Under the pieces are notes generated by a model. The model was not told the origin of the DNA. It saw only the letters and a program-made list of their open reading frames with translations, and made no database searches. A stretch of 64,000 bases of DNA from Candidatus Woesearchaeota archaeon. Its GTDB lineage: Archaea; Nanobdellota; Nanobdellia; Woesearchaeales; GW2011-AR4. Shown piece by piece: positions 29,174 to 39,207 of the stretch; the first letter of the stretch is position 1, and every line of letters starts with the position of its first letter. Made by a program: the position numbers and the translations under genes. The stretch spans positions 1 to 64,000 of the forward strand of contig JACPIE010000040.1 of NCBI GenBank assembly GCA_016188245.1, given 5' to 3'.

Positions 29174-29303
29174 GCTCAATACGGAAGACTGCAAAATATA
29201 TAAAGATTGTTTAGTAAGCTTGAGTGACTACATAAAATAAATTTAGCATTAGAAAGTATTAAAAACAATATGGAAAATATGTAGCATTCCTAATATTAAT
29301 AAA

Positions 29304-29352
29304 AAACGAGAGCTTCCTCTGAAAGCAAACAGCGAGAGGAAACCAGCTTTGA
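29304..29352 (+). promoter_or_regulatory. putative leader hairpin of ACGAGAGC...AACCxGCTTT type (copy C)
   Basis: ACGAGAGCTTCCTCT...AGAGGAAACCAGCTTTG immediately before pth2. Confidence 0.45.
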
Positions 29353-29360
29353 CTGCAAAG

Positions 29361-29705
29361 ATGATATACAAACTTGTGATTTTAGTCAGGGAAGACCTGA
29401 AGCTTCCCAAAGGCAAAATGTCGGCGCAGGCAGGCCATGCCGCCGTAGATGCAGTCCTGAAATCCGACAAAAAAACTGTTGAGGAATGGAAAAAAACAGG
29501 AGCAGGAAAGATTGTTTTGAAAGTCAAGGATGAAAAAGAGCTTTTCAAATACAAGCAGATGGCAGAAGACAATAGGTTAAAAACAGCTTTAATAACGGAC
29601 GCAGGCCACACTGTTATCGAGCCGGGAACAATTACGTGCTTGGGGATAGGGCCCGATTTATCAGAAAAAATCGACAGGATTACCGGAAAGCTGAAGATGA
29701 TGTAG
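29361..29705 (+). CDS. pth2: peptidyl-tRNA hydrolase (Pth2 family)
   Basis: YKLVILVREDLKLPKGKMSAQAGHAAVDA...TDAGHTVIEPGTITCLGIGP; ATG 29361. Confidence 0.96.
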   Translation: MIYKLVILVREDLKLPKGKMSAQAGHAAVDAVLKSDKKTVEEWKKTGAGKIVLKVKDEKELFKYKQMAEDNRLKTALITDAGHTVIEPGTITCLGIGPDLSEKIDRITGKLKMM

Positions 29706-29710
29706 CTTCA

Positions 29711-30052
29711 TTATAGAATTACATCCTCTGCGATTAGTCTTCTAAACAATTCGTCAACATCTCTTAGATAAGGTTGTCTAAAATAATCTTCGCCTGCGAA
29801 ACCTGCGAACATTCCTCCATCGTAGCCGGTATTGTATTCAAATTGGTCTAATCCTGCGCGAGAATTTTTATCAAATTGTTTTCTGGGATTTTTATCAAAA
29901 GCGTCTTGAAACCCTAAAAAAAGTTTGGTTTCCTTTAGCAGCGGTCTTCCTTCTGCCCCTATTGCTTCAGAAAATCCTTTTCGCCTTGCAAATTCCAGAT
30001 AGGCTTTTTCTACTTTTGGAATCAATGAACTGTCAGCAACATTAGCGACCAT
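29711..30052 (-). CDS. hypothetical protein
   Basis: 113 aa ORF. Confidence 0.45.
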   Translation of the reverse strand: MVANVADSSLIPKVEKAYLEFARRKGFSEAIGAEGRPLLKETKLFLGFQDAFDKNPRKQFDKNSRAGLDQFEYNTGYDGGMFAGFAGEDYFRQPYLRDVDELFRRLIAEDVIL

Positions 30053-30128
30053 ACAGCTAAAAATCGCTATTAATTTAAAAATCTTTGCAGTTACCTTTTT
30101 AAACTATTTGTTTTTCTATTCTTTTATC

Positions 30129-30251
30129 GGGCCCATAGCTCAGCCTGCACATTTTAAATGGGGCAATTAGAGCACCTGACTCTTAAATGACAAGTTTAAG
30201 TAAACTGTTAAAGGATTCAGGGGGTCGCGGGTTGAAATCCCGTTGGGCCCA
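30129..30251 (+). tRNA. tRNA-Lys(CUU) with D-loop insertion and 30-nt 37/38 intron
   Basis: GGGCCCA/TGGGCCC; GCTC/GAGC; CCTGA/TCAGG with anticodon CTT; GCGGG-TTGAAAT-CCCGT; insertions about 30148-30163 and 30186-30215. Confidence 0.87.
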
Positions 30252-30263
30252 CTATTTATAAAA

Positions 30264-31358
30264 ATGGCGAAAGATTATAGAGGATTTCCAACAGCACACG
30301 ATTATTATATTGCGCACTTCGAACTTCATCCACTGACTCGCACAAAATTGTTTAGGACTGACTCTGGGTTAGCTCACAAGCTAAAGGAAGAAGGAAAATG
30401 GGAGGGGATACCCAAAGCCAGGGTGGGTCCTTCGAAAGGGGGGCAACATCGAGGATTGTGGGGTTCTAACAAAGAGTATCCTACGGCTTATGATTATTTT
30501 ATGGAGCATCTTGAATTGCATCGTCTATCTAATGGAGAGATTGCAAGGGATAATTCCCTATGGAAAAATTTTAAAAGAAATGGACTTTTAGGTCAGTTAT
30601 TCCCCGATGGCTTCGTCCCGGGAATTCCGGCTAAAGATGGAAGCTATATATCTGGAATAGACGCATTAGTTTACCATGAGTCCAGCAAAGAGGGGAGAAT
30701 TTTTGGATATGCAGATTTGCATTTAGCTGCCTATGGGGTAATGAGATCTGTTCTTGAACACGGAGAACTTACCAAAATACCTGAAAATGAAAAAAAGTCT
30801 AAAAGCAATGAAGTTCTTCAAAGAGAATTTGCGGAGGGCATCTTTAAGTTGATAGCTCCCGTTGGAATTTTTGATTTTAACAGAATCTTTACCTCTATAC
30901 CGGCAAAATCTGTTGACGGTGAAAATCAGAGAACATTATACATAGGCGGCTTAAGAGTGGACTACAGGCATGACCAGTATTTGACCCATTCATTGGTTAT
31001 TAAAAGCAACCGAAGTGAGAATCCACCAATTGGTGGAGTTTATAAAATAGACCTAAGCGGAAGCAATAGAGTAAGATTATTAAAATTATTTAAAGATGGT
31101 TCTCAAACAGCAAGCGCGAATTTTGAATTGTCAAATCAGAGAAGAACGATAAGGGCTGCTCCAGATGTTAAAATAGAAATGAAGGAAATAGGAAATGGGC
31201 AGCATTTGTTGAGCATAGCACAAGGACCAATCCCTGAAGAACTTATTGATTTAATAAAAAGAATTGATTCAATTTTAATGGGAACATATATTTCTTTGGG
31301 TGGTGTCCCACTCACAGAACGACAATTTATGAATTGGATGTTTTCCGGTGGTGAATGA
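30264..31358 (+). CDS. hypothetical protein with two N-terminal repeats
   Basis: FPTAHDYYIAHFELHPLTRTKLFRTDSGLAHKLKEEGKWEG versus YPTAYDYFMEHLELHRLSNGEIARDNSLWKNFKRNGLLG. Confidence 0.55.
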   Translation: MAKDYRGFPTAHDYYIAHFELHPLTRTKLFRTDSGLAHKLKEEGKWEGIPKARVGPSKGGQHRGLWGSNKEYPTAYDYFMEHLELHRLSNGEIARDNSLWKNFKRNGLLGQLFPDGFVPGIPAKDGSYISGIDALVYHESSKEGRIFGYADLHLAAYGVMRSVLEHGELTKIPENEKKSKSNEVLQREFAEGIFKLIAPVGIFDFNRIFTSIPAKSVDGENQRTLYIGGLRVDYRHDQYLTHSLVIKSNRSENPPIGGVYKIDLSGSNRVRLLKLFKDGSQTASANFELSNQRRTIRAAPDVKIEMKEIGNGQHLLSIAQGPIPEELIDLIKRIDSILMGTYISLGGVPLTERQFMNWMFSGGE

Positions 31359-31363
31359 TCTTT

Positions 31364-32017
31364 TTATTTACTCACCATCTCCTGCAGCACATCATAGGCT
31401 TTCATGGAATCTTTCTTGCTTAATATGAATGTCAATTCCGTCATTGTGGACACTATCTCGTAAATATTGATGTTTTCCCATGCAAGCCTGCTGACTGCAT
31501 TGAATATTATTCCGGGGGTATGCGTAAAATCATCGGCAGTGAATATGATTGTCAATGATGCAAGGCCATGCTCCTTATTCAGGATTTTCTCCCCAAAAAG
31601 AAAGCTCTTCAGCTTTCCTTCATATTTCTCGTTGATTATTATGCTTACTTCATTGTTTCCGATTATTACATTTAAAGTGTCTCCCCTTTCAAGGTTGGCT
31701 AAATTGTGTATTGTCCTTAGCTTTGCCATGAGGCTTGTCGATTTTACAACAGTAAAGTCGCAGATGCTGGTTTTTATTATCAGCTCTCCGCTGTAATTGA
31801 AAGGCTTTATTTTCCGGTGTGACAGTATTTCATCAGAGAAGCGCCTTAAGGCCATAGCGATAGCAGGCAATTTTGCCTTTTTGCCGAGCTCCTGCTCTAT
31901 ATTGGGCAGCAGGCTTTCAGCCAGGTTTGCAATGTTTATGATGCCTCTTGCCAGGCCTTCCTCTACAAAAGGCTGCTGGCTTACAATTTTCTTCACAATA
32001 TGGCTTATGGTTACCAT
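31364..32017 (-). CDS. ACT-domain regulatory protein (aspartokinase-ACT-like)
   Basis: C-terminal FTHTPGIIFNAVSRLAWENINIYEIVSTMTELTFILSKKDSMKAYDVLQ ACT pattern; divergent from dapB. Confidence 0.75.
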   Translation of the reverse strand: MVTISHIVKKIVSQQPFVEEGLARGIINIANLAESLLPNIEQELGKKAKLPAIAMALRRFSDEILSHRKIKPFNYSGELIIKTSICDFTVVKSTSLMAKLRTIHNLANLERGDTLNVIIGNNEVSIIINEKYEGKLKSFLFGEKILNKEHGLASLTIIFTADDFTHTPGIIFNAVSRLAWENINIYEIVSTMTELTFILSKKDSMKAYDVLQEMVSK

Positions 32018-32083
32018 AACATCTTAATTACAAATTGTTATTAAAATAACATAATGTTTATATATAAGTATATAAAACTTTGC

Positions 32084-32833
32084 ATGATGGGCATATCAAT
32101 CGTTGGGTACGGAAAGATGGGGCGTGAGATTGAAAAGGCCGCAATAGCCAAAGGGCTGGGAATTGCATCAATAATCGACCCAAACTCTGAGGAAGCAACA
32201 CATAAAGAAATAAATGAAAGCTCGATGAAGAATGCAGATGTGTGCATTGACTTCACATCTCCTGATGCTGTGATTGGGAGCATCAGGAAAATCGCCAAAT
32301 TCAAAAAAAGCATAGTTGTCGGCACAACCGGATGGTACGATAAAATAAGCGAAGTTAAGTCGATTGTTAAAAAAAACAATATCGGGCTTGTTTACTCGTC
32401 AAATTTTTCAATAGGCATCAACATGTTTTTCAAAATCGTGGAGAACGCAGCCAAGATAGCCGACAAAATCTGGGATTATGATGTTTATGGTTATGAGCTG
32501 CACCACAATAAAAAAATCGACAGCCCGAGCGGGACAGCAAGGTCAATAGGGGAAATCCTGGTTAAAAACATTAAAAGAAAGAACAAATTGGTTTTTGACA
32601 GGATTGGCAGGAAGATAAGCCCGAATGAGCTGCATTTTGCATCAGTCAGGGCAGGCTCAATTCCCGGAACGCATGTTGTGGGCTTTGACAGCAGCGCTGA
32701 CACAATAGAGTTACGGCATGAAGCAAGAAACAGGGAAGGCTTCGCTTTGGGCGCGATAATGGCAGCAAAATGGATACAGGGCAGGAAAGGGATTTATGGA
32801 ATTGACAGCATGATGAAAAGCATTTTAGGGTGA
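32084..32833 (+). CDS. dapB: 4-hydroxy-tetrahydrodipicolinate reductase
   Basis: SIVGYGKMGREIE, CIDFTSPDAV, VVGTTGW, EHH-like YELHHNKKIDSPSGTA. Confidence 0.95.
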   Translation: MMGISIVGYGKMGREIEKAAIAKGLGIASIIDPNSEEATHKEINESSMKNADVCIDFTSPDAVIGSIRKIAKFKKSIVVGTTGWYDKISEVKSIVKKNNIGLVYSSNFSIGINMFFKIVENAAKIADKIWDYDVYGYELHHNKKIDSPSGTARSIGEILVKNIKRKNKLVFDRIGRKISPNELHFASVRAGSIPGTHVVGFDSSADTIELRHEARNREGFALGAIMAAKWIQGRKGIYGIDSMMKSILG

Positions 32834-32837
32834 TACT

Positions 32838-33716
32838 ATGTTTAAAGGAGCTATAACTGCAATTGTAACGCCGTTCAGGGAAAATGAAGAGATTGATGAA
32901 GCTGCATTAAGGAAGCTTGTGGAATTCCAGGTTAAGAACAGGATAGATGGGATAGTGCCGTGCGGCACAACAGGGGAAAGCCCGACTCTCGACTATGGGG
33001 AGCACGACAAGGTTATCGAAATTGTGGTTGACGCTGCAAACGGAAAAGTTCCCGTCATTGCGGGAACAGGCAGCAACTCGGCAAAAGAAGCCATTGAAAT
33101 GACAAGGCATGCTGCAGATGCAGGCGCTGACGCTTCACTGCAGGTCTGCCCATATTACAACAAGCCGACACAGGAAGGATTGTACAGGCATTTCAGCGCA
33201 ATCGCAAGAGCAGTAGACATCCCAATGGTTATCTATAATATACAGGGCAGAACAGCCGTCAATCTGGAAACATCAACTCTTGCAAGGCTTGTAAAGGAGC
33301 ATTCAAACATTGTTGGAGTCAAGGAAGCATCAAGCAGTATAGCCCAAATGATGGATGTGATAGATGAGCTGCCAAAAAGCTTTGATGTATTGTCCGGGGA
33401 TGACAACATGACGCTGCCCCTGATGGCACTTGGAGGAAAAGGAGTCATTTCGGTTGCAAGCAACATAATTCCAAGAGAAATGCATGACTTGACAGAATTT
33501 GCATTAAAAGGGCAGTTTGAAAAGGCCAAGGCACTGCATTACAAACTGCTGCCTTTGTTCAAGGGGATTTTCATAGAAACAAATCCGATTCCGATAAAGG
33601 CAGCTTTGGCCATGAAAGGCATGATAAAAGAAAGCTACAGGCTGCCAATGTGCGGGATGAAGCCAGAGAACAAAGAAAGATTAAGGAAAATCTTGAAGGA
33701 TTTGAAGATAATTTAG
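32838..33716 (+). CDS. dapA: 4-hydroxy-tetrahydrodipicolinate synthase
   Basis: AITAIVTPFRENEEIDE, GTTGESPTL, YYNKPTQEGLYRHF, VGVKEASS. Confidence 0.97.
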   Translation: MFKGAITAIVTPFRENEEIDEAALRKLVEFQVKNRIDGIVPCGTTGESPTLDYGEHDKVIEIVVDAANGKVPVIAGTGSNSAKEAIEMTRHAADAGADASLQVCPYYNKPTQEGLYRHFSAIARAVDIPMVIYNIQGRTAVNLETSTLARLVKEHSNIVGVKEASSSIAQMMDVIDELPKSFDVLSGDDNMTLPLMALGGKGVISVASNIIPREMHDLTEFALKGQFEKAKALHYKLLPLFKGIFIETNPIPIKAALAMKGMIKESYRLPMCGMKPENKERLRKILKDLKII

Positions 33717-33768
33717 GTTCTGATTAATTTAGGAATAGCTAAAATATAAACAAAGGAGTATCAGCCAA

Positions 33769-35031
33769 ATGACACAAAAAACGTTGCCATTCACAAGACA
33801 AGAGATAATGAAAATAATAAAAAAATACCCTACGCCTTTCCACATTTATGACGAGAGGGCAATAAGGCAGAATGCCACGGAATTTCTGAAAGCATTTGGA
33901 GTACTGGAAGGGTTCAGGCAGTTCTTTGCGGTAAAGGCAAATCCAAATCCTTTCATCCTGAAAATGCTGAAGGAAGAGGGGATGGGCGTGGACTGCAGCT
34001 CTTTGCCGGAGCTTGAAATAGCTGAAAGAATTGGATTTAAAGGAGAGCAGGTGATGTTCAGCTCGAATGACACTCCAGCAGAAGAATTCATAAAAGCAAG
34101 GAAGCTTGGAGCCATTATCAATCTTGATGACATCAGCCACATAGCTTTCCTTGAAAAAGCAGCCGGAATCCCCCAGCTAATCTGCTTCAGGTACAATCCT
34201 GGCCCTGCAAGGCAAGGCAATGAGATAATCGGAAAGCCAGAGGAAGCAAAATATGGCCTGACTAAAGCCCAAATGCTTCAAGCATATGAGCTTGCCAGGA
34301 AAAAAGGGGCAAAGCGGTTTGGCATGCACACAATGGTAATCTCAAATGAGCTGAATGAGGGGTATTTCATAGAGACGGCAAGGATGATGTTTAAGCTGGC
34401 AGTTGAAATTCATGATAAAACTGGAATTAAAATTGAATTTGTTAACCTTGGAGGGGGCATAGGAATACCTTACAAGCCAGAACAAAAGCCAGTCTCGTAC
34501 AGAAAGGTTGCTGAAGGGGTTAAAAAAGCCTATGATGAGATAATTGTAAAGAATAGGCTGCATCCAGTAAGAATTTTCACAGAATGCGGAAGGGTAATCC
34601 TGGGTCCTTACGGTTACTTGATTACAAAAGTAAACCACATAAAGCATATCTATCGGGATTATGTCGGGACAGATGCCTGCATGGCAAATTTGATGAGGCC
34701 CGGAATGTATGGGGCTTACCATCATATCACTGTTTTGGGAAAAGAAAGCAAGCCTTTGGACCATATTTATGACGTCACAGGCGGATTGTGCGAGAACAAC
34801 GACAAGTTTGCAATAAACAGAAAACTGCCTGAAATCGGCATTGGGGATATCCTGGCAATCCATGACACAGGAGCACATGGCTTTGCAATGGGATTCAATT
34901 ACAATGGCAAATTAAGGTCTGCTGAACTGCTGTTAAGGGAAAACGGAAGCGTTCTTCAGATAAGAAGGGCAGAAACTGTAAAAGATTATTTTGCAACATT
35001 GGATTTTAAATCAGCAAAAGAGTTCAGCTAA
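33769..35031 (+). CDS. lysA: diaminopimelate decarboxylase
   Basis: PLP fold-type III: QFFAVKANPNPFIL, FVNLGGGIGIPY, TECGRVILGPYGYL. Confidence 0.88.
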   Translation: MTQKTLPFTRQEIMKIIKKYPTPFHIYDERAIRQNATEFLKAFGVLEGFRQFFAVKANPNPFILKMLKEEGMGVDCSSLPELEIAERIGFKGEQVMFSSNDTPAEEFIKARKLGAIINLDDISHIAFLEKAAGIPQLICFRYNPGPARQGNEIIGKPEEAKYGLTKAQMLQAYELARKKGAKRFGMHTMVISNELNEGYFIETARMMFKLAVEIHDKTGIKIEFVNLGGGIGIPYKPEQKPVSYRKVAEGVKKAYDEIIVKNRLHPVRIFTECGRVILGPYGYLITKVNHIKHIYRDYVGTDACMANLMRPGMYGAYHHITVLGKESKPLDHIYDVTGGLCENNDKFAINRKLPEIGIGDILAIHDTGAHGFAMGFNYNGKLRSAELLLRENGSVLQIRRAETVKDYFATLDFKSAKEFS

Positions 35032-35032
35032 A

Positions 35033-36247
35033 ATGGTAAAAAGAAACCCGAACATGGCAAAGCTTCAGTCAGGCTATCTGTTTCCGGAAATAGCCAGAAG
35101 AAAAAATGAGTTTATCAAAAAAAATCCAAATGCAAAATTAGTGAGCCTGGGAATCGGAGACACAACGCAGCCAATAAAGCCGCATATCACGAAAGGATTA
35201 GCCGATGAAGCTTCAAGGCTCGGGACAAAAGAAGGGTACAGCGGATACGGCGCAGAGCAGGGCCTTGAAGAATTAAGGGACAGAATAGCGGAAAAGCTGT
35301 ACAATGGGGCAATCAATGGGGATGAAGTTTTTGTCTCCGACGGGGCAAAGCCGGATACGGCAAGGCTGCAGCTGCTTTTCGGCAGCAATGTGTCAATTGC
35401 AGTGCAGGACCCTTCCTATCCGGTGTATGTGGACAGCAGCGTGATTCTAGGGCAGGCAAAAGGCTACAATCAAAAAAAATCCCAGTTTGGCGGAATTGAA
35501 TATATGAAATGCGTCCCTGAAAATAATTTTTTCCCTGACTTGGAAAAAACAAAAAAGACCGATATAATTTTTTTTTGCAATCCCAACAATCCAACAGGCG
35601 CGGCAGCTGCAAGGGGGCAATTAAAGCAGCTTGTTGAATTTGCAAGAAAGAACAAATCAATTTTGGTTTATGATTCGGCGTACAGCCAGTTCATCTCGGA
35701 CAAAAGCCTTCCAAAGTCAATTTATGAAATTGAAGGGGCTGAGGAAGTGGCCATAGAGATAAGCTCTTTTTCAAAGCCAATCGGATTTACCGGAGTCAGG
35801 CTTGGATGGACTGTGATTCCCAACGAACTTGAATTTGAGGATGGAACTAAAGTCAACAAGGACTGGAACAGGATAATGACTACATTATTCAACGGAGCTT
35901 CCAATATCGCACAACGCGGAGGATTGGCAGCCTTGGATAAAAAAGGGATGAAAGAGATGGAGCAAACTGTTTCCTATTATCTTGAAAATGCCAAAGTAAT
36001 CATGGCTTCAATGGAAAAACTAGGTTATGAAGTGTATGGGGGAATTCATGCGCCTTACATCTGGGTAAGGGTTCCGGGAAAAACATCATGGCAGGCATTT
36101 GAAGAATTTCTGGGCAAAGCAAATGTTGTTACAATACCCGGTGTTGGGTTTGGGCCTTCCGGAGAAGGCTTCCTGAGATTAAGCTCCCTGGGAAACAGGC
36201 AGGATGTTGACGAAGCAGTCAAGCGGATTGAGAGGTCGTTAAAATGA
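35033..36247 (+). CDS. dapL: LL-diaminopimelate aminotransferase
   Basis: LGIGDTTQPIKPHI, GYSGYGAEQGLEELRDRIA, FFCNPNNPTGAAA, SSFSKPIGFTGVRLGWTVIP. Confidence 0.93.
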   Translation: MVKRNPNMAKLQSGYLFPEIARRKNEFIKKNPNAKLVSLGIGDTTQPIKPHITKGLADEASRLGTKEGYSGYGAEQGLEELRDRIAEKLYNGAINGDEVFVSDGAKPDTARLQLLFGSNVSIAVQDPSYPVYVDSSVILGQAKGYNQKKSQFGGIEYMKCVPENNFFPDLEKTKKTDIIFFCNPNNPTGAAAARGQLKQLVEFARKNKSILVYDSAYSQFISDKSLPKSIYEIEGAEEVAIEISSFSKPIGFTGVRLGWTVIPNELEFEDGTKVNKDWNRIMTTLFNGASNIAQRGGLAALDKKGMKEMEQTVSYYLENAKVIMASMEKLGYEVYGGIHAPYIWVRVPGKTSWQAFEEFLGKANVVTIPGVGFGPSGEGFLRLSSLGNRQDVDEAVKRIERSLK

Positions 36248-36311
36248 CAATTGCAAAAAAATTATGTTTTTGGAACTTACAAAATTTCACGGAGGTGGAA
36301 TTTTGATAGTC

Positions 36312-37625
36312 ATGAAGTTCGGCGGCACATCTGTCGGGAATGCCGAAAGGATAAGGAATGTTGCAAGTATTGTCAAATCCCATATAAAAAGAAATCCGGT
36401 TGTTGTGGTTTCAGCAGTCACAAAAATCACAGATGCGCTGATAAGGCTTGCAAAAGAATGCGCGCAGGGAAAAGGCGATGAAACATTAGCCCATATCGAG
36501 GATGTCCATTACGGAATTCTCGGGCAGCTTGATATTGACAAAGCGCTGCTAAAAGAAAACCTTGAAGAATTAAAAAGCCTGGCAGCCAAAGCAAAGTCCG
36601 GCAGAAGCCCTGATGCCGAAGCTCTGGATTATTTCCAGTCATTCGGAGAAAGAATATCTTCAAAGATTGTTGCGGAGCAGCTCAACAGAATCGGGATAAA
36701 GGCAAAAGCGTTTGATTCATGGGAGCTTGGCTTTTTTACGGACTCTAAATTCGGAAGCGCAGAGCCGTTAAAAATTGCATACTCAAGCCTGGATAAAAAC
36801 ATCAGGAAACTGGAAATTGTTCCAGTCATAACCGGATTCATAGGCAAGACTGAAAATAATGAGATAACCACTCTCGGCAGGGGAGGCTCTGATTATACGG
36901 CAGCTGTGATAGGCGCTGCAATCGATGCAGATGAGATACAGATATGGACTGATGTCAATGGAATCATGTCAACAGACCCGAAAATTGCTTCAAATGCAAA
37001 AACTATCGGAAAAGTTTCGTTTGCAGAGGCTTCTGAATTGGCTTATTTTGGGGCAAGGGTTTTGCATCCGAAAACAATACTTCCTGCTATGAACAGGAAT
37101 ATTCCTGTAAAAGTGCTGAACTCATTTAACCCAAAAAACAGCGGCACGACAATAGTCAGAAAAGCCGGAAAAAACAGCCATATTGTAAAAGCCATTGCCT
37201 GCAAGAAGGGCATAACCATGATAAGCATCGAGTCAACAAGAATGCTCGGCGCTTATGGGTTTTTGGAGCAGCTTTTTGATATCTTTTACAAGTACAGCAA
37301 AAGCGTTGATGTAGTCTCAACATCTGAAGTCGGCGTATCGCTAACGATAGACAATGACGAGAATATTGGAGAGCTTGTCAAAGAATTAAAAGAGATATCA
37401 GATGTGAATGTGCTGAAAAACAAGGCAATCATATGCGTTGTCGGGGAAGGTATGAGGCGCACTCCGGGCGTTGCAGGAAAGGTTTTTACCGCCCTAGGGA
37501 AAAAAAGGATAAATGTGGACATGATTTCGCAGGGGGCTTCTGAAATAAACATCACTTTTATTGTAGGCGGGAAAGATGCCAATGCATCTGTAAAGGCTCT
37601 GCACAAAGAGTACTTTGGAGGGTAA
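36312..37625 (+). CDS. lysC: aspartate kinase
   Basis: MKFGGTSVGNAERIRN, TLGRGGSDYTAAVIGAAI, C-terminal ACT domains; TTG 36303 is an alternative start. Confidence 0.95.
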   Translation: MKFGGTSVGNAERIRNVASIVKSHIKRNPVVVVSAVTKITDALIRLAKECAQGKGDETLAHIEDVHYGILGQLDIDKALLKENLEELKSLAAKAKSGRSPDAEALDYFQSFGERISSKIVAEQLNRIGIKAKAFDSWELGFFTDSKFGSAEPLKIAYSSLDKNIRKLEIVPVITGFIGKTENNEITTLGRGGSDYTAAVIGAAIDADEIQIWTDVNGIMSTDPKIASNAKTIGKVSFAEASELAYFGARVLHPKTILPAMNRNIPVKVLNSFNPKNSGTTIVRKAGKNSHIVKAIACKKGITMISIESTRMLGAYGFLEQLFDIFYKYSKSVDVVSTSEVGVSLTIDNDENIGELVKELKEISDVNVLKNKAIICVVGEGMRRTPGVAGKVFTALGKKRINVDMISQGASEINITFIVGGKDANASVKALHKEYFGG

Positions 37626-37626
37626 G

Positions 37627-38700
37627 ATGAAAAAATTAAGGGCTGGAGTTTTGGGAGCTACCGGAATGGTTGGGCAAAGGTTTGTCAGCTTATTGGAAAA
37701 TCACCCATGGTTTGAAGTAGCCTGCACCGCAGCTTCGCCAAGCTCAGCGGGAAAAGCGTATCAAGAGGCTGTAGAGGGCAGGTGGAAGATGCAAAGCGCA
37801 ATCCCGAATTCAGTTTCAAATCTAATTGTAAAAAGAGCGGAAGAAGATATTGATGAGGTATGCAAAGAGGCTGATTTTGTATTTTCAGCCTTGGACATGG
37901 ACAAGCAGAAGATAAGAGAGATAGAGGAAGCCTATGCATCGATGGGGATGCCTATTGTATCAAATAACTCATCACACAGGTGGACAGATGATGTGCCCAT
38001 GATAATACCGGAAATAAATCCCGAGCATGTGAAACTGATAGAGATTCAGCGCAAAAACAGAAAGTGGAAAAAAGGATTCATCGCAGTCAAGCCGAACTGC
38101 TCAATACAGTCCTATATCCCAGTGATAAGGGCATTGGAAAAGTACAAGCCAAAAAGAGTTTTGGTTACAACAATGCAGGCAGTTTCAGGGGCAGGCAGGA
38201 CTCTTGAGGGATGGCCTGAGATGCAGGAGAATGTAAATCCTTTTATAAGAAATGAGGAAGAAAAATCCGAGAAGGAGCCTATGAAGATACTTGGGAAAAT
38301 AGTGAATGGGAAAATTAAACTTGCCAAAAGCCCCAAAATATCAGCCACATGCATAAGAGTGCCTGTAGAAGACGGCCATATGGCAAGCGTGGAAATTCAG
38401 TTCGGCAGGAAAATAAATGAAAAGCAGTTTGTTGACGGGATTGAAAAGTACAACCCGATTGCAAAATTAAAATTACCCAGCTCTCCTGAAAAATTCATCA
38501 AATATTTTAATGAAGAGGACAGGCCGCAGACAAGACTGGACAGGAACTTCGGCAACGGAATGGGAATACCAGTAGGCAGGCTGAGAAAAGACTATTTTGG
38601 CTGGAAGTTTGTTGCATTGTCCCACAACACAATAAGGGGGGCGGCTGGAGGGGCCATATTACTGGCTGAGCTGCTGAAGGCAAAAGGATATCTTAATTAA
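37627..38700 (+). CDS. asd: aspartate-semialdehyde dehydrogenase
   Basis: AGVLGATGMVGQRFVSLLENHPWF, IIPEINPEH, KPNCSIQSYIP, TMQAVSGAG. Confidence 0.96.
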   Translation: MKKLRAGVLGATGMVGQRFVSLLENHPWFEVACTAASPSSAGKAYQEAVEGRWKMQSAIPNSVSNLIVKRAEEDIDEVCKEADFVFSALDMDKQKIREIEEAYASMGMPIVSNNSSHRWTDDVPMIIPEINPEHVKLIEIQRKNRKWKKGFIAVKPNCSIQSYIPVIRALEKYKPKRVLVTTMQAVSGAGRTLEGWPEMQENVNPFIRNEEEKSEKEPMKILGKIVNGKIKLAKSPKISATCIRVPVEDGHMASVEIQFGRKINEKQFVDGIEKYNPIAKLKLPSSPEKFIKYFNEEDRPQTRLDRNFGNGMGIPVGRLRKDYFGWKFVALSHNTIRGAAGGAILLAELLKAKGYLN

Positions 38701-38750
38701 AATTCAGGTAAAATTTAAATACAAGTTATAAAAAATAAAAAGTAAGTGGT

Positions 38751-39158
38751 ATGAACATGGAAAAAGAGAGTAGGGGGGGCTATTGTATTGCTGTAGATGG
38801 CAACGCTCTTTCTCTAATAAGGGTATGTGCTACGCAGCATTTAATGGGAGACTCAATGTTTACACGCTTGCATTCAATACTAGGTGGAACCGATTTGTAT
38901 GGAGCATATATTGGTGTATTAGGTAAATCGGATATTTCAGAAGGAACAAGAGAAGCACGCATGAGGTCTGCGAGAATGTTGCTTCGACATGAGCAACAGA
39001 GACCGAGATTGGGAAGTGTGACTGATGCAGAACCTGCTGTTATAGTAGAAGAAGGTGGTTTAGCAGTTGTTGTTGCTGGAGCTGGTTCAGATGTAGGAGT
39101 GTTGATGCATTCTGGACAATATGGCGTCAGAACCCAATACGATTCCGGCGGATATTAG
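38751..39158 (+). CDS. hypothetical protein
   Basis: 135 aa ORF. Confidence 0.5.
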   Translation: MNMEKESRGGYCIAVDGNALSLIRVCATQHLMGDSMFTRLHSILGGTDLYGAYIGVLGKSDISEGTREARMRSARMLLRHEQQRPRLGSVTDAEPAVIVEEGGLAVVVAGAGSDVGVLMHSGQYGVRTQYDSGGY

Positions 39159-39207
39159 TCAAATTCTTTCCACAATCTTTATATAATGTTTTCAGTTTTT
39201 TCATCCT

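Noticed and set aside
34342-34878. 178 aa minus-strand ORF opposite lysA
   Set aside because: Antisense of a clear PLP decarboxylase frame.
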